DNA from: an uncultured Lachnospiraceae bacterium
GTDB lineage: Bacteria; Bacillota_A; Clostridia; Lachnospirales; Lachnospiraceae
DNA length: 45,434 nucleotides
Direction of reading: 5' to 3'
Assembly (NCBI GenBank): GCA_947175285.1
Contig: CAMWMM010000002.1
Span: 1-45,434 of the forward strand
Shown: positions 25,764 to 34,667 of the stretch, one piece after another
Layout of the letters: each line of letters opens with the position of its first letter
How positions within the stretch are numbered: position 1 is the stretch's first letter
The notes under the pieces: generated by a model
Databases searched by the model: none
Seen by the model: only the letters and a program-made list of their open reading frames with translations
What the model was told of the DNA's origin: nothing
Position numbers and translations under genes: made by a program

Positions 25764-27413
25764 TTAATTTTTTCCGTAAATTTCATTTACTTCAGCCGTT
25801 ACCTGGTCTCCGCCCGCATCCTTCCAGTTCTGTACCAGCGTATCAAAGTAATCAATATCCTTTGTTCCCTGAACAATTTCGATGAAACCTTGCAGTAAAA
25901 TATCCCATAAAGTAGAACCGTAACTCTGCATCAGGGGTGTATCCATACCCCAAACGGCATTTTTCACATAGATCTCGTTATCCACATACTCTTTTGCAAT
26001 ACCATAGGCGGATTTATCATTTCCCTGCTGGAGCCAGTCGCCTACGCCTGAAGAATCATGCTCCCTCACCCATGCTACACAGCTATTGTATTTTGACGCA
26101 TTTGTTCCTAATGCTGTTACATCCTCGTCCAATCCCCGTGCAAGTGCTTCTGTCACCTGAATGTACTGATTATAGTCCGTATTCGGATTAATGACACATA
26201 ATCCATATGGAATGTTGGGATAATTATTGTCAAACAGAGAGCTGATAAATTCCGGATCTTCTTTTCCTGCCGCATCATCCATCATATAGCACCAGAAATT
26301 GATGAGTTTGATCGCTGCTTCCGGATTCTTGCATTTACTGCTGATCACGATATAACCACGATTGCCGAAACTGACGCTTCCCTTTACCTCTTTACCATTA
26401 GCAGAAGGAATGGCATATGGCTCAAAAATTGCTTCCGCTCCCAGATTATCTACGATATTCGGTCCCGGATTATAGCCAAACCACTGCGCAAAGGGAACCA
26501 CACCGCATCTGCCATTAATTACATCCTCACACATCTTCTCATACTTGGTCGTAGCAAAATCCGGATTCACGATACCATCCGCATACCACTGTGCATAAGC
26601 TGCGAGCGCTTCTTTCATCTCAGGCTGGATGGAACCGTATTCGATCGTACCATCTTCCTTCTCGATCCAGATACCTGAATGCGCACCGAAACCAAGCGCC
26701 AGCCGAAACAGGCTATCCAGGGACTGATATTCTGCCAGGGCATACTCGCACTCACTGTAATTCTCCTGAAACGCCTTGGCAATGGCCATCACGTCATCCA
26801 TCGTCTGAGGGTCTGCCAATCCCAGCTCATCCTTCCAGTCCTTTCTGATCCATACATACTGGAACTGGTCAATGATACCATAACTAAGCTGCGGTATACC
26901 ATAAAGCTTCCCATCATAGCAGCCTGTCTCATAAGTATCTTTCTCCTGCTCCATATAGCTCTTTAAGTTGTCTGAAGCATATGTATCAAACAGCTCTGTC
27001 AGATCCATGATCAGCCCCGATTTCTGCAGTTGTTCCAGCTGTTTACCATCTACATGGAACACATCGGGAATATCCTTGTCGGCAATGGAAAGATTCAGTT
27101 TTGTTCCATAGTCGTTGCTTACCCACAGGTTCTTGACCTGAATGTTGAATCTGTCCTTATATGCCCGATACCATGTGTTATCGTCATAAGTGTCACCATT
27201 CTGAAAATTTGTCCCTGAGTTTTCCTCCACTACAGTAGTCAGAACCACTACTTCTTCATAGGGATCCCATAAGCCTTCCGGAATTGCAACAGCCTGTGAT
27301 GCACTGTTTCCCGCTTTGCCTCCCTCTTTGCCTCCGCATCCTGCCATACTGAATGCCATAATTGCTACCAATCCTATAGCTGTCAGTCGTTTCCTCCATG
27401 TTTTTCCCATCAT
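25764..27413 (-). CDS. Sugar ABC transporter substrate-binding lipoprotein (first paralog)
   Basis: The product has 549 residues from ATG 27413, placed by AGGAGG. The signal ends at FSMAGCGG, a lipobox. The protein is a large YtcQ-type solute-binding protein and shares long stretches with the downstream paralog (NGDTYDDNTWYRA, YASDNLKSYM, NDKSAYGIA). It is the first gene of the operon binding protein, permease, permease, binding protein, alpha-galactosidase. It is divergent from the kinase gene, and the 274-bp gap between them should hold both promoters and the regulator's site. Confidence 0.93.
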   Translation of the reverse strand: MMGKTWRKRLTAIGLVAIMAFSMAGCGGKEGGKAGNSASQAVAIPEGLWDPYEEVVVLTTVVEENSGTNFQNGDTYDDNTWYRAYKDRFNIQVKNLWVSNDYGTKLNLSIADKDIPDVFHVDGKQLEQLQKSGLIMDLTELFDTYASDNLKSYMEQEKDTYETGCYDGKLYGIPQLSYGIIDQFQYVWIRKDWKDELGLADPQTMDDVMAIAKAFQENYSECEYALAEYQSLDSLFRLALGFGAHSGIWIEKEDGTIEYGSIQPEMKEALAAYAQWYADGIVNPDFATTKYEKMCEDVINGRCGVVPFAQWFGYNPGPNIVDNLGAEAIFEPYAIPSANGKEVKGSVSFGNRGYIVISSKCKNPEAAIKLINFWCYMMDDAAGKEDPEFISSLFDNNYPNIPYGLCVINPNTDYNQYIQVTEALARGLDEDVTALGTNASKYNSCVAWVREHDSSGVGDWLQQGNDKSAYGIAKEYVDNEIYVKNAVWGMDTPLMQSYGSTLWDILLQGFIEIVQGTKDIDYFDTLVQNWKDAGGDQVTAEVNEIYGKN

Positions 27414-27687
27414 TTTAACTTCCTCCTTTTTACTTAACATGCCTTACAAAACTTTTGTTTTTAAGTTAATATAGATTTTATAGAATGTGTGGAATTTTAT
27501 CTTTGTATTATCTTTACATTTTTTTAAAATTTGTACTTCATTTTTTAATAATCAAAAGATTTCTTAAAAAAGTAAAAATATTGCAAATCTACATAGCTAT
27601 ACAATTCTTATTTCTCATGATAAGATAAAAACATGATCCTGATACAAATTATCAAATCAAAATAAAATATGTCGGGAGGGAATAACA

Positions 27688-29448
27688 ATAAAACTACGCT
27701 ATCATCTCATACAAAAAATCACAATTTTATTATTAACTTTATTCATTCCTGCAAGTAGTATCAGTTTCCTATTCCTGTACCATGCAAATAAACAACTGGA
27801 GGAGCAGACACTGACCGCCATCCATGACAGCAATGTTTCCTATATGCATCAATTGGATGAAAGTTTACAGCAGTTGTATCACATGGACTATCGGCTTATG
27901 GGAAATTATGAATGGATACATTTTAAGGAAAAGACTGTAGATATGGGCAATTATGAAAATTTCTCGTTTATAAATTCCTTGAGGAACCAGCTTACATCCA
28001 TTAAAAACTTTCATCCGCTGTTAGAGAGTGTGCATATTCATTTTCCAAACACATCAGAGATGTACCATTCGTCAGCATATGCATATGGGTCCTTTACTGT
28101 TTTGGATCAATCGCAAAACCAGCAATACATCGATTTATCTTCTGCAAAAGCCCATTTGCAATATTACATGGATCCCATCAGTGATAATTATGCCCTTTCC
28201 CTGATCATGGAACCACTATCCTCCGCTATAGATTACAACATAATCCTGACTTTATCCCTGGATACTCTCCAACAGTCCATTGCTGATAACTGCACGTATG
28301 AATATGACTACTATTATTTTTCCACCGGAAATGACTTCGCTTTATCTAATATGGAACCTGAAATGAAAGCGGAAGCGGTTAGACTGGCACAACAAATGAT
28401 CGCACAAAACGATCATGGGACAGACTACCCTCTTTACCAGAAAACTACCATTCATGATCAGACATATTATGCCTTTTACTATTTTTTGACATATTCTGGT
28501 GCTTATTATGTGCGGCTCCTTCCCACTTCGTTCCTGTCAAGCGTGATATCCTCCAGTTATATCATGATAATCATCTTCTGCTTTGCAATCCTGTCAGCCT
28601 GTATTCTTTTTTTGTTTGGCATATACCGAATGGTACACAAGCCTTTTACCCAGTTAACCAAGGCTTTTATACAGGTAGAGCAAGGTGATTTTACAGTACA
28701 GACAGAATTGACCAACGGTTCCGATTTTAATTACGTATTTAATGGATTCAATCACATGGTCAGCCAGTTAAATACTTTGATTGAACAAAACTATACCCAG
28801 ACTATGTTATTGCAAAAGGCAGAGCTGAAACAATTACAGGCACAGATTAATCCACACTTTTTGTACAATAGTTTCTTTATGCTGCAGAAAATGATTCGTT
28901 GGGATTCGGAACAGGCAGAAGAAATTGCCAACGCATTGGCAAGATATTTCCAATATATTACCAGAAACAGCAATGATTTAGTGCCATTATCCGCTGAATA
29001 CTCCCACGCCAGAGACTACATTTTTATACAAGAGCTCCGGTTTAGTGGCCGTATCCACATTGAAGCAGCAGAACTTCCAGAAAAGTATACCAGTTTGCCG
29101 GTTCCAAAGCTGATCCTTCAACCTGTATTAGAAAATGTTTTTAAACATGGTCTGAAAAATACAGAGGAACACGGTCTGGTGCAGATCTCTTTTCATCCAG
29201 ACCAGGATACTTTGAAAATAGTGATCGAAGACAATGGAAACGGACTTGAAGATGATACATTAAATATATTGACAGAACGTTTAACAGCTTCAAGAAGCCC
29301 TCAGTTCACTGGAGAAATGACCGGAATATTGAATATTCAAAAAAGATTAATACTTTTTTCCCATTTGACTACACCTATGTCCGTATTCCGTTCAGAACTT
29401 GGTGGACTGGCTGTAGAGATCACGCTTTCCATAAATGATGGCCTTTAA
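27688..29448 (+). CDS. Sensor histidine kinase (YesM type) with ATA in place of the start codon
   Basis: The frame reads naturally from 27688 (KLRYHLIQK after the first codon), preceded 7 nt upstream by GGGAGGG, but the first codon is ATA instead of ATG. The full product would be 586 residues: membrane segment 1 at about 9-30, an extracellular sensor part to about 288, membrane segment 2 at 290-312, HAMP, then LQAQINPHFLYNSFF with phospho-acceptor His390 and an ATPase domain (PVLENVFKHGL, EDNGNGL). The first canonical start, ATG 27844, would remove membrane segment 1. It probably senses sugar or binding protein and signals to the adjacent regulator. Confidence 0.85.
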   Translation: MKLRYHLIQKITILLLTLFIPASSISFLFLYHANKQLEEQTLTAIHDSNVSYMHQLDESLQQLYHMDYRLMGNYEWIHFKEKTVDMGNYENFSFINSLRNQLTSIKNFHPLLESVHIHFPNTSEMYHSSAYAYGSFTVLDQSQNQQYIDLSSAKAHLQYYMDPISDNYALSLIMEPLSSAIDYNIILTLSLDTLQQSIADNCTYEYDYYYFSTGNDFALSNMEPEMKAEAVRLAQQMIAQNDHGTDYPLYQKTTIHDQTYYAFYYFLTYSGAYYVRLLPTSFLSSVISSSYIMIIIFCFAILSACILFLFGIYRMVHKPFTQLTKAFIQVEQGDFTVQTELTNGSDFNYVFNGFNHMVSQLNTLIEQNYTQTMLLQKAELKQLQAQINPHFLYNSFFMLQKMIRWDSEQAEEIANALARYFQYITRNSNDLVPLSAEYSHARDYIFIQELRFSGRIHIEAAELPEKYTSLPVPKLILQPVLENVFKHGLKNTEEHGLVQISFHPDQDTLKIVIEDNGNGLEDDTLNILTERLTASRSPQFTGEMTGILNIQKRLILFSHLTTPMSVFRSELGGLAVEITLSINDGL

Positions 29449-29527
29449 TTGTATGATCATAGTGATCACGAATCATAGTAATATAATGGGTTTGAAGTGA
29501 TGAAACAGATGAAAGGAATATAATAAG

Positions 29528-30295
29528 ATGAATTTATTAATTGTGGATGATGAACATCATATTGTGAATTATATGGCTGCATTTGCGGAAGAACACTGCG
29601 GAAATGTATTGGAAGTTTACAAAGCCTACTCTGGCATGGAAGCTTTAAAGATTCTGGCAGATATTAAAATTGACATCATTCTTCTGGATATTCAAATGCC
29701 TGGTTTGACTGGTTTGGAATTAGCTGATAAAATTTCTAAGACATGGTCCAACTGCCGGATTATTTTCCTGACAGCATATGATAATTTTGACTATATATAC
29801 AAAGCTACTGATTTGCCTCATATTTCTTATCTGTTAAAGACGGAGCCTGAATCAGTGATTCTTGACACCCTTTCCCAGGCTGTCGGTGATATTATAGAGG
29901 AACAAAAACAGCAGACAATATTAGATGATACACTGAAAAGAAACAAGTACCTTTCACATTTGCTTATTCAAAATACATTGCGGATACTTCAATCCGGAAT
30001 GCCGATGGAAACACTGCATTCGGAAAACACTTTTTTAGAATCTGACAATCCATTAGACCTTAATGCACCTGTCTACCTGATCTATATGAATATACGCCAC
30101 AGAAGCTTTAAAGACTGCCGCACATGGGATTATAATCAGTGCCTGCAATATCTTCATTTAGCTGAATTTTATGCTTCTAACCGGTTTAGCTGTTTTTTGC
30201 TGCAGCTTGATAACGGAGATGGATTATGGTTTTTTCAATGTCGTGAAAATGCTGATTTTGGAGTATCTAATCCCATTTCCTTTTTAAAAACATGA
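29528..30295 (+). CDS. Response regulator, receiver half of a frameshifted YesN-type protein
   Basis: The product has 255 residues. The receiver domain is intact: LLIVDDEHH carries the acidic pair, LLDIQMPG the phospho-acceptor Asp54, FLTAYDNF the Thr, and LLKTEPES the Lys. A linker of unknown fold follows, and the frame then ends at TGA 30293-30295, just after a T5A5 run. The DNA-binding half is in the -1 frame (30292-31167). YesN-type regulators are normally one protein of about 500 residues, so this is a split gene. It starts 79 bp after the kinase stop. Confidence 0.88.
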   Translation: MNLLIVDDEHHIVNYMAAFAEEHCGNVLEVYKAYSGMEALKILADIKIDIILLDIQMPGLTGLELADKISKTWSNCRIIFLTAYDNFDYIYKATDLPHISYLLKTEPESVILDTLSQAVGDIIEEQKQQTILDDTLKRNKYLSHLLIQNTLRILQSGMPMETLHSENTFLESDNPLDLNAPVYLIYMNIRHRSFKDCRTWDYNQCLQYLHLAEFYASNRFSCFLLQLDNGDGLWFFQCRENADFGVSNPISFLKT

Positions 30296-31167
30296 CTGAC
30301 AGCCTGGCTTCCGACATCGAGAAAATAATTCGCAAAAAAGTGGTGTTACTTTTCTATACCAGTCCGGTGAACTGCCCGGAAGTACACGAAATCTTTTATC
30401 ATTTCCAGACTGTTTTAGAAAAAATGGATTTCTCAGTCATGTTCCCCACTGTGGTATTGTGCCATCATAATGATACTATGAATGAACAAACCCTATCTAA
30501 AGAGCATGAACCAAATAATGAGTCGTTGTTACGTGAATTAAATTATTGTCTTATTCATGGAAATCAACAGGATTATTTCACTATTCTCAAGCAATTATGG
30601 GAAATCTGCCTAAACAGACATAGTATGCATAATCTTTACTGTGTTCGGATTTACCAGACAATTGCCCTAGACCTATTGAATTATATTGACTCTTATCAAT
30701 TGCAGGAAGAGCTGTCAACCCATAATGCTATTTACCCGCTTTACTATGTTCAGAATTTTACAGACTGGAATCAGGCCTTTCAATATTTACAGTCGTGTTC
30801 ACAAAATGTCTTCCGTATTGTTGAAAACAAAGGCAATTCCCGCAACAACTCTACAATAGAGAAAATACAAAAATACATACAGTCCAACCTGCATGAACAG
30901 CTAAATCTATCCAATATCGCAGCGCTTGTGAGCTATAACGAAACCTATGTTTCTCGGCTTTTTAAACAAAACACTGGAATGAAAATTAGTGATTATATTT
31001 TACAGGAGCGGCTTTCAAAAGCAAAGCAGCTGCTTTCCACTACTGAACAGAGCATCAATACAATTGCGGAAAACTGCGGCTTTGATAGTATCCATTATTT
31101 TTCTTATACGTTTAAGAAAAATATGGGAATATCACCGAGTGACTACAGGAGAAACAGCAGGGCATAA
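30292..31167 (+). CDS. AraC-type DNA-binding half of the frameshifted response regulator
   Basis: The frame has 291 residues from ATG 30292, which overlaps the upstream TGA as ATGA. The C-terminal 100 residues are a double helix-turn-helix of the AraC/XylS family: LSNIAALVSYNETYVSRLFK, then INTIAENCGFDSIHYFSYTF and GISPSDYRRN. It has no receiver domain of its own and no clear ribosome site, so it probably is the 3' half of the preceding gene. It could be made by frameshifting or by coupled re-initiation. Likely target: the sugar operon. Confidence 0.88.
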   Translation: MTDSLASDIEKIIRKKVVLLFYTSPVNCPEVHEIFYHFQTVLEKMDFSVMFPTVVLCHHNDTMNEQTLSKEHEPNNESLLRELNYCLIHGNQQDYFTILKQLWEICLNRHSMHNLYCVRIYQTIALDLLNYIDSYQLQEELSTHNAIYPLYYVQNFTDWNQAFQYLQSCSQNVFRIVENKGNSRNNSTIEKIQKYIQSNLHEQLNLSNIAALVSYNETYVSRLFKQNTGMKISDYILQERLSKAKQLLSTTEQSINTIAENCGFDSIHYFSYTFKKNMGISPSDYRRNSRA

Positions 31168-31200
31168 AAATCAAATAATGTAGAATTCTTCCCCGATCCG

Positions 31201-31422
31201 AAAACAGCTGGCAGATACAAAGGCGAAGTCACTACAGACCGTTACGGACGGAAAATCCCCAAACATGCACATGGAACTACGAATCTGGATGAGCCATCTT
31301 CCTCAAAAAAGCTGATTATAGATGCAGTCATGGCACTCTATGACCGCATTGTTGATAAAAACCTGCTAGCACGGCGGATTACCGTGGCTGCGAACCATCT
31401 GATTGATGAGGCTGGATATTAA
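31201..31422 (+). pseudogene. Fragment of a second UmuC-type polymerase gene
   Basis: Bases 31201-31413 align without gaps to 13953-14165 of the intact polymerase gene, with about 21 differences by hand count (roughly 90% identity), most of them silent. The frame reads AGRYKGEVTTDRYGRKIPKH to NHLIDEAGY and stops at 31420-31422. Both ends of homology are abrupt. It is a remnant of a second, diverged copy, in the same orientation as the intact gene 17 kb away. Confidence 0.9.
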
Positions 31423-31658
31423 CAACCAATACCTGCCATCCGCCACTCATGGGCATAATAATTATGCCGCAGGCGGAATAACGTCCGCTGCATACCATAA
31501 AGAGATGTCGTACAGATAAAGTTTGCCCCAAGCGAACCCTGATCCTGGTCTGTTGAAATAACCTTATCTATATTGATCGTGATAAGCTCCCCATTCCTGT
31601 CACGAAAGCGGAACCGTATTGGTGTTATTTTTCCATTTGTATCCGTGCACGAAATATA
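31419..31658 (-). pseudogene. Small coding remnant, unknown family
   Basis: A 79-codon minus-strand frame reads GKITPIRFRFRDRNGELI, then DKVISTDQDQGSLG and RTLFRLRHNYYAHEWRMAG, with natural protein composition. It is bounded upstream by an in-frame TGA, and there is no ribosome-bound start, so the 5' end seems lost. Its stop overlaps the stop of the polymerase fragment on the other strand. I do not recognise the family. Confidence 0.45.
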
Positions 31659-32035
31659 TCATCAGCACGGGAGTATCTATGCACAGGATTGTTTCCATTA
31701 TCGATTCCTTCACATATTAAAAACACAAATTCTTAATATATTATTTCGGATTTTGATGAAAATATAACGTATACAATCCTGTCAAACTGAACAAAAGCTT
31801 TTATTTTTTCTATATATCACTTTCCACCATAAATAGGACATGTTTTACTACATCAGGATTTTTCAGATCTGCAGCTGCACAGATGTCATTAATCATGGCC
31901 AGCAGACAATTCTTCTGTCAGGTTTTTAAGCGTCTTCTTCTTATACCTTGTTTCCTTAATTTGAAAATCCGCTCTATGTCTCCAATCCCGCCGGTTATCT
32001 GAGCAGTCTGTACAGTATCCTCTCCTTTCTGCCCG
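31659..32035. other. Interval with possible coding debris
   Basis: No intact gene. On the minus strand, short frames read TAQITGGIGDIERIFKL and MINDICAAADLKNPDVVKH, protein-like but separated by a frame change, so a decayed gene is possible. Nothing else stands out. Confidence 0.35.
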
Positions 32036-32659
32036 TCATATCATTACACGCACTTCTATCCTGCTGTCTACAAGTTCTGCAAACTTTTTCCCATCATCAG
32101 GTGAACCCACGACTGTCCCATAGTGTGTAGGAACTGCAAGCTTCGGTTTCATACGGTTCACAAGATTGGCCGCTTCCTTGCAGTCCATTGTGTATTTTCC
32201 ACCGACAGGAATAAGTGCCACATCACATTTTATGTCCTGGTTATCGGGTGTCATGTCGGTATCTCCAGCCACATAATACCTGACATCATCCATTGTCATC
32301 ACGTATCCTGCATAGCCTTTTCCTTTTGTATGAAACGGCTTTAGCCTGTTGTATGCAGGAACTGCATTTATCATAAGCCCTTTTGCCTCGATTATTCCGC
32401 TAGGATGGACAAATTTACATTTAAGGTTCCTCAAGTTTTCCCCATGTCCTTTCATACTCTCTGGCATGATGATCCAAGTGTCTTCGTCTGCTACTTTTTT
32501 AATGTCTTCCGGCGAAAAATGATCATGATGATCATGGGTTATAAATATAAGATCTGCATCATGGCTTTCTTCCTTAACCTCAAAAGGATCAAAATATATC
32601 ACCCTTTTTCCTGTTATTTTTATGCTGCTGTGTGTTAAAACTTCTACTTCTTCAAACAT
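32036..32659 (-). CDS. Metallo-beta-lactamase-fold hydrolase (UlaG-like)
   Basis: The product has 207 residues, cytosolic. THDHHDHF supplies the H-x-H-x-D-H zinc motif (His42, His44, Asp46, His47), YVAGDTDMTPD the bridging Asp, and VPTHYGT the final His. The short beginning (VEVLTHSSIKI) followed by VIYFDPF is typical of the UlaG-like metal-dependent hydrolases, which act on small phosphoesters or lactones. The substrate is not readable. It stands alone on the minus strand. Confidence 0.88.
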   Translation of the reverse strand: MFEEVEVLTHSSIKITGKRVIYFDPFEVKEESHDADLIFITHDHHDHFSPEDIKKVADEDTWIIMPESMKGHGENLRNLKCKFVHPSGIIEAKGLMINAVPAYNRLKPFHTKGKGYAGYVMTMDDVRYYVAGDTDMTPDNQDIKCDVALIPVGGKYTMDCKEAANLVNRMKPKLAVPTHYGTVVGSPDDGKKFAELVDSRIEVRVMI

Positions 32660-32797
32660 TACCCTGCTCCTGCTTCCATTTTTTTTATCTGACTTATTTT
32701 ATTGGCAGTCAGATATCAGCACCGATTAATTTTAATGATATTTTATCACGTTTTTAGTGGGAAATCAAAAATACAAAAGCTGGTTTTTATCAATGCT

Positions 32798-32847
32798 AAA
32801 AAAATGAGATTTAAAAGGCCACAAACTGGGCTCTTTTGAAATCTCAT
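32798..32847 (-). terminator. Intrinsic terminator of the Rpn-type gene
   Basis: On the minus strand a long stem (ATGAGATTTC-AAAAG pairing with CTTTT-AAATCTCAT, some mismatches) is followed directly by seven T residues (complement of 32798-32804). It lies 90 bp past the stop of the gene at 32937-33755. Confidence 0.8.
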
Positions 32848-32936
32848 CTCTTTAATTTTTACAAATTCATATTTATAATACAACAAATATTAAGTATTTG
32901 AATTATTCTTTTAAATTTTAATGATTATTTAATGTG

Positions 32937-33755
32937 TTAGTTTTCTGCTAGGTTTTGTTGTAATTCCAGTATACGGGATTCTGGAAGCCTTGAATATAGT
33001 ATGATTTTAGATATGGGCATATTGTCTTTCAGCATACTGATTGCCGTTTCCTCTCTCTCCGCTTTTCTGGCTTCTTCTCGACCTTGTTCCTTGCCTTCTT
33101 CTCTGGCTTCCTCTTTTGATTCTTCAAGTTCTGAAATCCATGCCATATATTCGCGCCTCCATTCTTTGTTTTCTCTTGCTTTTTCCACTTCTTCATACAG
33201 TTTCTTTGTAAAATCACTCTGGATTAATTCCTCTTTTAAGTATTCAAAGAAGGCCTTAATTCCCTCTGATAACCCTTTTGTATCGCCATAGGGGTTTACA
33301 AATACTTTTGTTGTTTCATCGCCAAGTTCCAGATCCGGCATTTCCATGCAGCGATTGGAAAAGGTATAAATTGGCAGGTTCTTCTCAAATGGGTCGAACA
33401 TACATATGAATATAACATAACTCTTTTTCAAAGAGTTATACCTGGCTCCCTTCTCTATTGAATTAAGATCGATCATTCCCTGATAATATCTTGAACGTTT
33501 CGGGAGGTTCCGTTTTGCTGCAACCTGCATTTCGATATTGTATACGGCACCTTTACTATCCTCCACGTAAATATCGAGCCGCACGCTTTTGCCGTCAGGT
33601 GTGATATCCAGTACTTTTTCCTTGTCCGCAAGCTCTACTTTCATTATTTTAACGCCAAGTATAAGTTCCAGGAGCTGCCGGCATAAATCTAGATTATTTT
33701 CCAGAACCTTACAGAATACAAAATTATTAGTGAATGTCAGTTTATTGTAATCCAT
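32937..33755 (-). CDS. Rpn-family PD-(D/E)XK nuclease / transposase-like protein
   Basis: The product has 272 residues. The N-terminus (TFTNNFVFCKVLENN) and the nuclease core (VRLDIYVED with Asp61, YNIEMQ with Glu75 and Gln77) fit the PDDEXK_2 / Rpn group, known for recombination-promoting nucleases and phage-defence-like proteins. The C-terminal third is a Glu/Arg/Lys-rich helical repeat (EEAREEGKEQGREEARKAE) ending in a small helical domain, as usual in Firmicutes members. Monocistronic with its own terminator. Its biological role in this phylum is unsettled. Confidence 0.88.
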   Translation of the reverse strand: MDYNKLTFTNNFVFCKVLENNLDLCRQLLELILGVKIMKVELADKEKVLDITPDGKSVRLDIYVEDSKGAVYNIEMQVAAKRNLPKRSRYYQGMIDLNSIEKGARYNSLKKSYVIFICMFDPFEKNLPIYTFSNRCMEMPDLELGDETTKVFVNPYGDTKGLSEGIKAFFEYLKEELIQSDFTKKLYEEVEKARENKEWRREYMAWISELEESKEEAREEGKEQGREEARKAEREETAISMLKDNMPISKIILYSRLPESRILELQQNLAEN

Positions 33756-33898
33756 GCGCTACTTCTCCTGTAAATATATAATTTTGTCATTTGTCAAGTC
33801 ATTACATATTTTTATTGTATCGTTTTTAAAATCTACTGTCAATATCCAGTAAAATGGTGTCCACTATATAAAAAATATAAGACACAGCCTCTTTTTTA

Positions 33899-34516
33899 TC
33901 ACCTGATGAAATGGGTCCATACATGTTCCTCAGTTTCCGGCAGACCGATCTGCGCCTTCCCCAGCGCTATACATTTCATCAGAAATGACATGTTCCTCGC
34001 AAGTACACGCATTGTCTGCTTCCCTTCTTCGTCCATGTCTGCCTGCCCTGGCTCCCGCCCATGGATGCTGTTCCAGTACTGGCTGGAAGCGACTGGCATG
34101 TTGGAGATTGTAAAATATTTATTGAGTTCGTCAAATGTTGCCGAACAGCCGCCCCTTCTCGCACAGACGACGCTTGCCCCAACTTTCATGGTCTTGTCAA
34201 AGTGTGTGCTGTAAAACAGACGGTCCAGTACGGCAATCAGGGTTGCATTTGCAGAAGCATAGTAAACTGGGCTTGCAACAACCAGACCGTCTGCTTCTTC
34301 AAACTTAGGGGCAATCTCATTTACAATATCGATAAACACGCATTTTCCCGCCTTGGCGCATTGTCCGCACGCAATGCATCCACGCACATCCTTGTTTCCA
34401 ACCTGAACGACATCTGTTTCAACACTCTCGGCATGAAATGTCTTTACCATTTCATCAATTGCAATGGATGTATTTCCATTTATTCGTGGACTTCCGTTAA
34501 TGATCAAAACTTTCAT
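33899..34516 (-). CDS. NADPH-dependent FMN reductase / flavodoxin-family protein
   Basis: The product has 205 residues. MKVLIINGSPRINGNTS is the FMN loop, GCIACGQCAKAGKC a cysteine cluster of the iron-sulfur flavoprotein type, and VASPVYYASANATL the flavin loop. HGREPGQADMDEEGKQTM near the end is the region still visible in the remnant at 15589-15720. It stands alone on the minus strand with no clear pathway partner. The start follows a weak AGGAGATAGC site. Confidence 0.9.
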   Translation of the reverse strand: MKVLIINGSPRINGNTSIAIDEMVKTFHAESVETDVVQVGNKDVRGCIACGQCAKAGKCVFIDIVNEIAPKFEEADGLVVASPVYYASANATLIAVLDRLFYSTHFDKTMKVGASVVCARRGGCSATFDELNKYFTISNMPVASSQYWNSIHGREPGQADMDEEGKQTMRVLARNMSFLMKCIALGKAQIGLPETEEHVWTHFIR

Positions 34517-34561
34517 TTGCTATCTCCTCAGAATGTCAACTATATAATTTTTTATATTATA

Positions 34562-34616
34562 GCAGATAACACTTTCATTTCCAACTATGATTATGAAAAT
34601 GTTATCTGCATTTTTT
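34562..34616. other. Large imperfect hairpin with T run on the plus strand
   Basis: GCAGATAACACTTTCAT (34562-34578) pairs with ATGAAAATGTTATCTGC (34593-34609), followed by ATTTTTTG. The T run favours plus-strand termination, yet both neighbouring genes run on the minus strand, so it may stop antisense transcription or mark an insertion boundary. Confidence 0.5.
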
Positions 34617-34667
34617 GAATTACTGTTTTTAACTTTGCTTGTCAGACATTTTATTGCATTTGTGTTA

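Noticed and set aside
25742..25786. Longer N-terminus of the LplB-type permease
   Set aside because: It would overlap the binding-protein gene and add a non-conserved leader; ATG 25741 has its own ribosome site.
31573..31767. Plus-strand 64-codon frame
   Set aside because: It is antisense to a better minus-strand coding remnant and has no ribosome site.
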